This document shows, piece after piece, positions 6,298 to 13,400 of a stretch of DNA of 14,971 nt. The translations under genes were made by a program, and so were the position numbers. Numbering within the stretch: the stretch's first letter is position 1; the number at the start of each line of letters is the position of its first letter. Under the pieces are notes generated by a model, which was not told where the DNA came from, searched no databases, and worked only from the letters and a program-made list of their open reading frames with translations. The stretch is from CAZSTA01 sp964609495 [NCBI: uncultured bacterium] (GTDB lineage Bacteria > CAZSTA01). The stretch spans positions 1-14,971 of the forward strand of contig CAZSTA010000081.1 in the NCBI GenBank assembly GCA_964609495.1, in the 5' to 3' direction.

Positions 6298-7107
6298 ATG
6301 CCGGAGTTACCCGAGTTAGAGATATTAAAGGCGGAATTAAAGGATAAAGTCGTAGGGAAGATGCTCACCTCGATCACCGTCAAGAGGGGAGCAGGTGAAG
6401 AACCAACTAAAGAGAGTATGAAGCGAGAATTGAGGAATGTAGAGCGCTACGGCAAGATGCTGGTCCTTGAGTTCTCAGGGGAGGTTTGTATTGTAGTTCA
6501 TCTCCTATTAGTTGGACAGATATTATTACTCAAGGAGGAACCCCCAGAGGAGAAAGGACCCACCATGGTCCTCGAGTTCGACGATGGAGATAAACTTCAG
6601 TTCAAGCAAATATCTTTGAAGAACATCCATACGATTAAAAAGGAGGAACTTCTCGACTTTTCGCCTATTAAAAAGCTAGGAGTAGATCCCTTTAGTGAGG
6701 AGTTCACCGCAGAGACTTTAGCTGATATACTTCATAAGCGAGATCGCCAGATAAAAGCGATCTTGACAGATCAGGGCATCATTGCGGGTATCGGTAATAC
6801 TTATGCTAATGAGATATTATTCGAATCTCGAATTCACCCCCAGCGGAAATCGAGTTCCCTTTCCGAGGAGGAGATCAAAGTCCTACATGATAATATAGAT
6901 AAGGTATTGCGGAAAGCGATAGAGATGGGAGGCTCCTCAGAGATGGCGTTCGTTCACCTCGATGGTAGTAAGGGAAGATTTCACGAACAACTTAAGGTGC
7001 ACGGAAGAGAGGGAGAGCCTTGTTTGGTATGCGGTACTTCCGTCGAAAGGATAAATATAGGAGGTAGAGGAACTTACTTCTGCCCTAGTTGTCAGAAGCT
7101 CAGGTGA
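6298..7107 (+). CDS. Fpg/Nei family DNA glycosylase-AP lyase, divergent
   Basis: A 269-residue base-excision repair enzyme that removes oxidised bases and nicks the abasic site. The start is fixed by chemistry: after Met removal the N-terminal proline P2 is the nucleophile, followed by E3 (MPELPELE). A longer frame upstream is therefore rejected; AGAGGGGAGG precedes the ATG. Also seen are K53 (beta-hairpin lysine), the helix-two-turn-helix segment TDQGIIAGIGNTYANEIL (157-174, N167), and a C-terminal zinc finger C242-x2-C245...C262-x2-C265 with R257. The canonical HLRMxG is HLLLVG (68-73), and no Arg-x-Phe is visible in the intercalation loop (IHTIKKEELL), so the void-filling triad of classical Fpg is absent. 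This resembles a known alternative subfamily and may alter base specificity. It lies 44 nt after the PHP-GDPD gene, probably in the same transcript. Confidence 0.88.
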   Translation: MPELPELEILKAELKDKVVGKMLTSITVKRGAGEEPTKESMKRELRNVERYGKMLVLEFSGEVCIVVHLLLVGQILLLKEEPPEEKGPTMVLEFDDGDKLQFKQISLKNIHTIKKEELLDFSPIKKLGVDPFSEEFTAETLADILHKRDRQIKAILTDQGIIAGIGNTYANEILFESRIHPQRKSSSLSEEEIKVLHDNIDKVLRKAIEMGGSSEMAFVHLDGSKGRFHEQLKVHGREGEPCLVCGTSVERINIGGRGTYFCPSCQKLR

Positions 7108-7122
7108 TCCTACTCCAATATT

Positions 7123-7156
7123 TAGAAGATAGAGATCCCCTAATTTCTATCTTCTG
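7123..7156 (+). terminator. Terminator hairpin after the DNA glycosylase gene
   Basis: AGAAGATAGA (7124-7133) pairs perfectly with TCTATCTTCT (7146-7155). Including A-T and G-T pairs the stem extends to about 14 pairs around a 6-nt loop. It is followed by CTTTCTATTTT. It starts 16 nt after the glycosylase stop and ends the aminotransferase operon. Because the 10-bp core is symmetrical it could work in both directions. Confidence 0.65.
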
Positions 7157-7251
7157 CTTTCTATTTTCCAATCTCAGAGAGGAATCCGATACCTAATCCT
7201 CAAAATCTGCCTATCATTAGGAGTGATAATTGAAAAAGTAATATTTCCCTA

Positions 7252-7280
7252 TGGACAAAAATGCAGTTGTATGTTATAAT
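7252..7280 (+). promoter_or_regulatory. Extended -10 promoter for the TPR gene
   Basis: TGGACA (7252-7257), 17-nt spacer, and TATAAT (7275-7280, perfect) preceded by TG at the extended -10 position. Transcription should begin near 7287, giving a leader of about 34 nt with AGGAGG (7305-7310) 10 nt before the ATG. Confidence 0.8.
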
Positions 7281-7320
7281 GAGAGCAGACTCTTAAGTAG
7301 GGAGAGGAGGGAGAAACCAG

Positions 7321-8058
7321 ATGGCAATCAAAAAAGGAGAATTTACAAAGTACTTGGAGAGAGGGCAGGAGTATCTGGATAAGGGGCAATTTGATGAAGC
7401 GATTGAGGAGCTGGAAGTAGCGGTTCGAAGATGGCCGAATCTCCCGAATGTCCATAACAAATTAGGGGTGGCTTATCACCTCAGAGGTCGTCTGGAGGAT
7501 GCAGTGGAACAACTCTCTAAGGCGATTCAGCTCAACCCAACTTACGCGGAAGCCCATTATAATCTAGCGATCACTCTAGGGGATAAGGGTGATTATGAGA
7601 TGTCCGAAGAGATGTATAGAAAGGCGATACTTTTGGATGCCGATAGTAAATTGGGAAGCGCCGCGGTGAAGAACAGATTGGTTAATGAGCTTCACTCGGA
7701 GGCTAGCGATCTCTACCTTCGCCTGAATATGTTCGATGAGGCCGAGGACGAGATACTGAAAGCTATAAATCTTAGTCCTGCCTATCCCGATCTATACGAT
7801 AAGTTAGGGATCATCTATAGAACTGCTGGCGATTATGAGAAAGCTATACCTCAGTTCTTAAGATCTATCGAGATAAATCCCCGCTATGAGAATGCTTACA
7901 TTCATTTGGGATTGGCTTATCGGGATATTAACCAGATCGATAAGGCTATCGAGACCTTCGAGAAACTGCTCGATTTCTATCCAGATAATAAGCCAGCTCT
8001 TTACTACCTTCAATATCTCAGGAAGTTAAAGGCTGAAGTTGAATATCCTTCTTCCTGA
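7321..8058 (+). CDS. Tetratricopeptide repeat protein
   Basis: A 245-residue protein built almost entirely of TPR helices, with approximate repeats at 8-41, 42-75, 76-109, 122-155, 156-189 and 190-223. The TPR consensus is clear (LGVAYHLRGRLEDAVEQLSKAI; LGIIYRTAGDYEKAIPQF; LGLAYRDINQIDKAIETFEKLL), with W-x-x/G/Y/A/P at the usual spacing. An irregular insert of about 12 residues (109-121) separates repeats 3 and 4, so the superhelix may be broken there. There is no signal peptide or membrane segment, and the C-terminus is short and charged (EVEYPSS). Such proteins are scaffolds for protein-protein contacts; the partner is not evident. It has its own promoter and the terminator before it isolates it from the upstream operon. 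Confidence 0.88.
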   Translation: MAIKKGEFTKYLERGQEYLDKGQFDEAIEELEVAVRRWPNLPNVHNKLGVAYHLRGRLEDAVEQLSKAIQLNPTYAEAHYNLAITLGDKGDYEMSEEMYRKAILLDADSKLGSAAVKNRLVNELHSEASDLYLRLNMFDEAEDEILKAINLSPAYPDLYDKLGIIYRTAGDYEKAIPQFLRSIEINPRYENAYIHLGLAYRDINQIDKAIETFEKLLDFYPDNKPALYYLQYLRKLKAEVEYPSS

Positions 8059-8092
8059 ATTTCACGGTTAAAAATCTACCTAAAGATTAAGG

Positions 8093-8132
8093 ATAATCAT
8101 CAGATAGAGATTGTGCTTCTATAGATGATTAT
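8093..8132 (+). other. Hairpin between the TPR and DAHP synthase genes
   Basis: ATAATCATC (8093-8101) pairs perfectly with GATGATTAT (8124-8132). A further inner stem, TAGA (8105-8108) with TCTA (8118-8121), follows a small bulge. The downstream sequence is only moderately U-rich (ATTTCTCT), so it may be a weak terminator for the TPR gene or a leader element of the aromatic gene. No clear promoter was found between this hairpin and the DAHP synthase start. Confidence 0.4.
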
Positions 8133-8183
8133 TGAGCATTTCTCTAAAAGTTTAGGAGTATGGGAGGTATAAATTAGATAAGA

Positions 8184-9254
8184 ATGACTCAAGCTAAGAT
8201 AAATGAGTTGAGAAAAGAAGTAGATAAGGTTAATTTGGAGATATTGAGGCTTCTCTCCTCAAGAGGCAAGTTGGTAGAGGAGATAGGTTGGCTTCAAACG
8301 GAATTGGGATTGAGCCATTATGATCCAGTTAGAGAAGAAGAGATGTTGAAGATGATCACCGAGCATAATCAAGGTCCCTACTCCAACGATATTATAAAGA
8401 AGATCTTCAAGGAGATCTTCAAAGCCTCGATGTATCTGGAAGACGAGGAGGAGAAGAAGGGGCTTCTGGTGAGTCGCAGGCGTAAGAGAGAGGATACTAT
8501 CATCGAATTGGGAGAGGTGATCATTGGGAAAGCAGGAGAGCCAGTCATCATAGCCGGACCATGTTCCATCGAGAGCCGACCCCAATTGGAGGCTATCGCC
8601 GAGAAGGTAAGCGAGCTAGGAGTGAAGATCCTGAGAGGAGGAGCATTTAAACCCCGTACTTCCCCTTACAGCTTCCAGGGCTTAGGGGAGGAGGGATTGA
8701 AGATAATGCGGAGTGTAGCCAATAAATATAATATGTTGGCGGTGACAGAGGTGGTGGATACTAGGGGTGTGGAGCTGGTGGAGGAATACGCCGATATGTT
8801 CCAGATCGGGGCTAGGAATATGTCCAACTTCGAACTTTTGAAGGCGGTGGGAAGAGCCAAAAAGCCAGTGGTATTGAAAAGAGGATATATGTCCACAATG
8901 GAGGAATATCTCTTCGCGGCGGAATATATTATCTCCCAGGGTAACGATAGGATCATATTGTGCGAGAGGGGAATTAGAACCTTCGAGCAGTGGACGAGAA
9001 ACACCTTGGATATCTCTGCTGTCGCTTTATTAAAGGGGGAATCTCATTTACCTATCATTGTAGATATAAGCCACTCCGCGGGAAGGAAGGATATCGCGAT
9101 TCCGCTGGCTAAAGCCGCTCTAGCTGTAGGAGCGGATGGGATAATGATGGAGGTTCATAATAATCCTGAGGTGGCGCTCTCCGATGGAGCACAACAGTTG
9201 AATCTGAGCGAATTTGAGGATCTAATGGAAGGGGTATCGAATTATTTATCGTGA
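8184..9254 (+). CDS. aroA(G)/aroG: Bifunctional chorismate mutase (AroQ)/3-deoxy-7-phosphoheptulonate synthase
   Basis: A 356-residue fusion, the length of the Bacillus subtilis-type enzyme. Residues 1 to about 90 are an all-helical AroQ chorismate mutase (LRKEVDKVNLEILRLLSSRG; DPVREEE at 47-53, matching the active-site Asp/Arg/Glu block). Residues about 106-356 are a type I-beta (KDO8P-synthase-like) DAHP synthase that joins phosphoenolpyruvate and erythrose 4-phosphate at the entry of the shikimate pathway. Visible residues are GPCSIE (125-130, metal Cys127), RGGAFKPRTSPYSFQG (151-166), QIGARNM (207-213), ERG (261-263), H297, and E323 in MMEVH. In this fusion type the mutase domain commonly serves as a feedback sensor for chorismate or prephenate. 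The SD GGGAGGT is 15 nt from the ATG, longer than usual. It is followed after 31 nt by a sugar kinase. Confidence 0.93.
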   Translation: MTQAKINELRKEVDKVNLEILRLLSSRGKLVEEIGWLQTELGLSHYDPVREEEMLKMITEHNQGPYSNDIIKKIFKEIFKASMYLEDEEEKKGLLVSRRRKREDTIIELGEVIIGKAGEPVIIAGPCSIESRPQLEAIAEKVSELGVKILRGGAFKPRTSPYSFQGLGEEGLKIMRSVANKYNMLAVTEVVDTRGVELVEEYADMFQIGARNMSNFELLKAVGRAKKPVVLKRGYMSTMEEYLFAAEYIISQGNDRIILCERGIRTFEQWTRNTLDISAVALLKGESHLPIIVDISHSAGRKDIAIPLAKAALAVGADGIMMEVHNNPEVALSDGAQQLNLSEFEDLMEGVSNYLS

Positions 9255-9285
9255 AAAGTGAACTAATGGGGAAGGAGGGCGATTG

Positions 9286-10209
9286 ATGCCAGAAGTTATA
9301 TGCCTAGGGATCTTAGTAGCGGATGTAGTAGGAAGACCGATCAGAAAGATACCCGAGAGGGGGAAATTAGCCCTAGTAGATGATATCGAGCTACATACCG
9401 GTGGATGCGCTACTAATACTGGATTCTCAATGGCTAAGCTGGGGATCAAAGTCGGGATCATCGGCAAGACAGGAGCAGATGGCTTCGGGGATTTCTTGAT
9501 CAGGGAGATGGAGAGATACGGAGTCGATGCCAGGGGAGTAGTGCAAGACCCTACTATTCATACCTCCTCTACGATGGTCCTGGTCGATGAAGATGGAGAG
9601 AGGAGTTTCCTTCACTATTTAGGAGGGAATGGACAATTAGTTGAGGAGGATATAGATACGAGCCTATTCGAGGGAGCCAAGATACTTCACATCGCTGGCT
9701 CCCTCTTGATTCCTAAGCTGGATGGAGAGCCGACCGCTCATATCCTAAAGAAGGCGAAGGAGATGGGACTTACCACCTCCCTAGATACCGCTTGGGACGA
9801 TACCGGAAGGTGGATGAGCGCTTTAGAGCCAGCTTTAGAATACCTCGATGTATTTCTACCGTCCATCGAGGAGGCAATTATGCTCACTGGCAGGGAAGAG
9901 CCTTCCGATATCGCCGACTTTCTTCTGAACTATGGAATAAAGATCGTGGGTTTGAAGATGGGAGAGCGAGGTTGCTATATTAAGACTGCCAGGGAAGAGT
10001 ATGCAATCCCCATCTATAAAGTTGAGGTAGTAGATGCCACTGGCGCTGGCGATGCCTTCGTTGCTGGTTTTCTAACTGGATTGGTGGAGGGTTGGGATCT
10101 GGAGAAGACCGGTAAGTTCGCTAATGCGGTGGGAGCCTGTTGCGTGACCGCGATGGGCGCTACCCAGGGTGTTAAGAGCTTCGAGGAGACTTTGAGGATG
10201 ATCGAGTAA
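9286..10209 (+). CDS. PfkB/ribokinase-family carbohydrate kinase
   Basis: A 307-residue cytoplasmic sugar or nucleoside kinase. N-terminal ICLGILVADVVGRP, the substrate-side GGCATNTGFSMAKLG (39-53), FLPSIEEAIMLTG (190-202), and the C-terminal ATP/anion-hole signature VDATGAGDAFVAGFLTG (249-265) with catalytic base D256. I chose the ATG at 9286 (AAGGAGG 7 nt before it) over the TTG one codon earlier. It is 31 nt downstream of the DAHP synthase gene, so probably cotranscribed, though the kinase is not an aromatic-pathway enzyme. Ribose, fructose, 2-keto-3-deoxygluconate, adenosine and inositol-type kinases share this fold. The sequence does not settle the substrate. Confidence 0.88.
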   Translation: MPEVICLGILVADVVGRPIRKIPERGKLALVDDIELHTGGCATNTGFSMAKLGIKVGIIGKTGADGFGDFLIREMERYGVDARGVVQDPTIHTSSTMVLVDEDGERSFLHYLGGNGQLVEEDIDTSLFEGAKILHIAGSLLIPKLDGEPTAHILKKAKEMGLTTSLDTAWDDTGRWMSALEPALEYLDVFLPSIEEAIMLTGREEPSDIADFLLNYGIKIVGLKMGERGCYIKTAREEYAIPIYKVEVVDATGAGDAFVAGFLTGLVEGWDLEKTGKFANAVGACCVTAMGATQGVKSFEETLRMIE

Positions 10210-10253
10210 CATATCCTACAATTCATAAATTTTTGAAAAATTTTACTTTAGGG

Positions 10254-10282
10254 TTGACAATTAAACTGAGCTGTGATACAAT
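10254..10282 (+). promoter_or_regulatory. Strong extended -10 promoter for the large secreted protein gene
   Basis: TTGACA (10254-10259), 17-nt spacer, and TACAAT (10277-10282) preceded by TG at the extended -10 position. Transcription should begin near 10289. A second TATAAT at 10344-10349 lacks a convincing -35 box. Confidence 0.75.
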
Positions 10283-10289
10283 TCTAATA

Positions 10290-10465
10290 ATTGAGTGTTC
10301 TTGCAAATGAGAGATGTAAAGTCTAATTAACCCTGTAATTGGGTATAATATATAGGGGATTGTGACTCTATATCCCGTTTAATTTGTCAAACACTATCAA
10401 GGGATTAAGAGTAGATCATTCATTCTTAATAGGGTAGGATTAATATCTTCAAGGAGGGAGCTATA
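10290..10465 (+). promoter_or_regulatory. Long, potentially structured 5' leader of the large secreted protein gene
   Basis: About 175 nt separate the predicted transcription start from the ATG. Possible helices: AGTGTT (10294-10299) with AACACT (10390-10395), which would close a domain of about 100 nt; ACCC with GGGT (10330-10333/10341-10344), mutually exclusive with AATTA/TAATT (10325-10329/10336-10340); ATATAG/CTATAT (10350-10355/10368-10373), mutually exclusive with GGGAT/ATCCC (10356-10360/10372-10376); and ATTAAGA/TCTTAAT (10404-10410/10424-10430). AAGGAGG is at 10451-10457. No known riboswitch consensus (including cyclic-di-GMP types) was recognised. Individual stems are short, so significance is uncertain. 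Confidence 0.35.
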
Positions 10466-13400
10466 ATGTCTATAAAATATAAAACTAAATCTCTCAGATT
10501 CATAGTCATATTGTTACCCATTCTATTTCTAGCAATTTTGACTAGCTCAGGGATAGCTCTTGCTCAGTCAGTAAATATAGTGGGAACTAATAATGCTCCA
10601 CCAAATGCTTGGCAAGGGCAAACTAATATCCTAATGGAGACTATAGATATTACTAATACCACTGGTGATGGAATTACTGTTATTAGCATAAGTTCACTAA
10701 AGATAGATGGACTAAGTGGTACAGAAAATTCTGATGTTACTCAGGTAAGACTCTATCTGGATAATGGAGATGGTATCTTCAATCCAGCATCCGATACTCA
10801 GCTTGGTGCTCCTGCGATATTCTCCCCACCACCTTCGGTGAGTGCGACCATAGGCTTTTCGGCACAGAATATTGCTGATGGAGCTTCGATCAAACTATAT
10901 GTTGTATTTGATATATCTGCCATAGCTACTATAGGAAATAGCGTAGGTGCAGCTTGGGTGAATTCTAGTTACTTCGGATTTTCCCCAGTTCCAGTAACAG
11001 TTACCTCAACGCCACCCTTCCCCTTCCAAACCGGCCTTACCACTATCACCAGCTCTGCTAATAAGATCACTGTAACTCCCACTGATCTTGCTCCGGCCAC
11101 AGTGGTGCAGGGAGATACTGATATTGCGATCGAGCAATTATGTTTGCAGATGAATGCGGGAACTGCTACCTGGAACGGGTTAACAGTCAATATAAGCGCA
11201 AACTTTAGTGATATTTCTTTAGTTAAGCTCTATAAAGATGATGATGGAACTCCCGGCTTCAATCCTCTAACCGATACCCTGCTCATTAGCGTCGCCCCAG
11301 CATCAGCTTCAGTATATCTAGATTTACTTGGAACTGGAGTAGCCCAAACAATTACCACTACCTCTTCGTGTTATATAATCGCTTTTGATATAGATTTTGG
11401 GGCTACTGTGGGCAATACGGTTGGAATTACTAGTATGAATGAGACCCACTTCAATGCGACTGCTCTGGTGAATCCAATTACTATACCAGTTACTCCTCCT
11501 AATACAGCAACTATAGTGGGTAAGGTGCTTGCAACGTTTAGCGATATTTCTCCCACAAACGTTTACCCAGGGCAGAACCACATTGGTATGGGGCGGATAA
11601 CATTAGCAACTAGCTCCGGTAATGCTTGCTGGAATAGTCTTACGGTTGATCTTGCAAGTCGTTCTACCGCTCCTGCCAGCGATATTCAAAATGTGCGGCT
11701 ATATAGAGACAATGGAGATGGAATTTTTGATCGAACCCAGGATACTCAGTTGGGAAGCAAAGCTGGAGCAAACACAGTAACTTTCAACTTGGCTCCTGAA
11801 CCTATAACTACAACATCAAAGGATTACTTCGTAGTCTTTCGGATATTGATTACTGCAACAACAACAAACAAAGTTGGCTTCAGAATACAGGCGAGTGATT
11901 TCAATATCGATGATTGTGGAGTCAACCCGATAACTCCTACCGGAGCGTTTAACTTCATCGCACAATCGACAATTGTCGCTCAAACGGTCAATATTAACTT
12001 CTCCAATGTCACCCCCAATAATGTCGTTGCAGGAGAGACAGATGTTGTTATGTCCAAATTCACAATGAAAACCAATGCTGGGACTGATAAGTGGGTGAGT
12101 GTAACTCTTGATCTTTCTACTCCCTCCACTAACGTTAGCGATATAGCATCTGTCAAACTTTATAAAGATGAAGATGGAGATGGAGTTTTCAGTGCAGGGG
12201 ATACGCATCTTCGCACGGTATCAGGGGCTGCCTCGGTAACACTTACAGTTCCTTCTGCATATAGAGATATTACTACTACTCCTACCACTTACTTCATTCT
12301 CTTTGATATAAGCACACCAGTATCGGGGACAGGGAACTTGGTCGGGTTCAGGGTAACTGCTGGAAACTTTACTATGGCGGCATCATCAACAGCAACTGTA
12401 ACCCAAAATCCAGATCCCTACACTCGTACCAAAACGATTGTGGCGAAAAAAATGCATATATGCCCCTCCGATCTATCTCCAACTCGTGTCGCCTTGGGGG
12501 GTAATGCCGTTATGGGAAGCTTCTCAATACGCCTTGAGCGAGGAAGTCCAACTGACCTGGTCAGTTTTAATATCAGGCTTTCAGGGGCAGGGCTCTCGAC
12601 TAACCCTGACAATGATATATCATCCATAGAGCTCTATAAAGACAATGGGAATGGTGTTTTTGATGGAGATACCCTATTAGATACCCTAACTCCTCCATAT
12701 ACTTTGCCTAGTGAAACCTTCACTCTGTCCGAGACGATCGATACCAATACTTCACTCTTCTTCATCGTCTTCAATGTATCTCCTACCGCTACGGTAAACA
12801 ATACAGTCGGCTTCAGATTGGGCAATGGGGCAGCTTATTTTCCCACTGGGACTTCCTTTTCTCCCGCAGATATAGATAATGTAGCATATGAAGGTGGTTG
12901 TGGCCAGGTGGATTCAACGGCTCTGGTGGGAGATCTACTCTTGGTAACTCCTACTCCTAACGCTCCAGCGACCGTTTATCCTGGTCAGACCGATGTCCTT
13001 ATGGAAACACTTGATTTCCAGACGCTCCTAGGGCCAATCACCCTATCTCAGATAAGGATGGAGATGGATCCTACTGATCCTCTTTGGACTACACCAATAG
13101 CTCCTGATGTTGATATTCCTATATCGGGGGTAAAGATATATAGGGATGATGGGGATAACATCTTTAACTCGACACTTGATGGTCCTCCAGTTGGCACTAG
13201 CGCATTTTACTGGGATCCCCTTCCTGGTTGGAATGCTTATCGAGCTGATGTCGTCTTCTCTATTCCTCAAGTTATCTCGACAGTCCCAATTCGATATTAT
13301 GTGGCTTTCGATATAGCTTTATCCCCCCCTGCTACCCTAAATAATACAGTTGGAGCTCGATGGGGTAATGCCGGGGCTGGGCGACCTCTGGATAACTACT

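Noticed and set aside
8069-8097. Possible promoter (TTAAAA, GATAAT) for DAHP synthase
   Set aside because: Only partial matches at both boxes, and the -10 lies in the hairpin stem; too weak to call.
8259-9004. Three minus-strand open frames (8259-8585, 8378-8569, 8666-9004)
   Set aside because: Shadows of the DAHP synthase coding strand; no SD sites and low-complexity Ser/Leu-rich translations.
10227-10243. Perfect inverted repeat AAATTTTT-G-AAAAATTT after the sugar kinase, as a terminator
   Set aside because: The stem is pure A/T with a one-base loop and would be very unstable; it is more likely AT-rich promoter-upstream sequence.
10344-10349. TATAAT as a second promoter for the giant protein
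   Set aside because: No acceptable -35 box at 16-18 nt and no extended TG; the promoter at 10254-10282 is far stronger.
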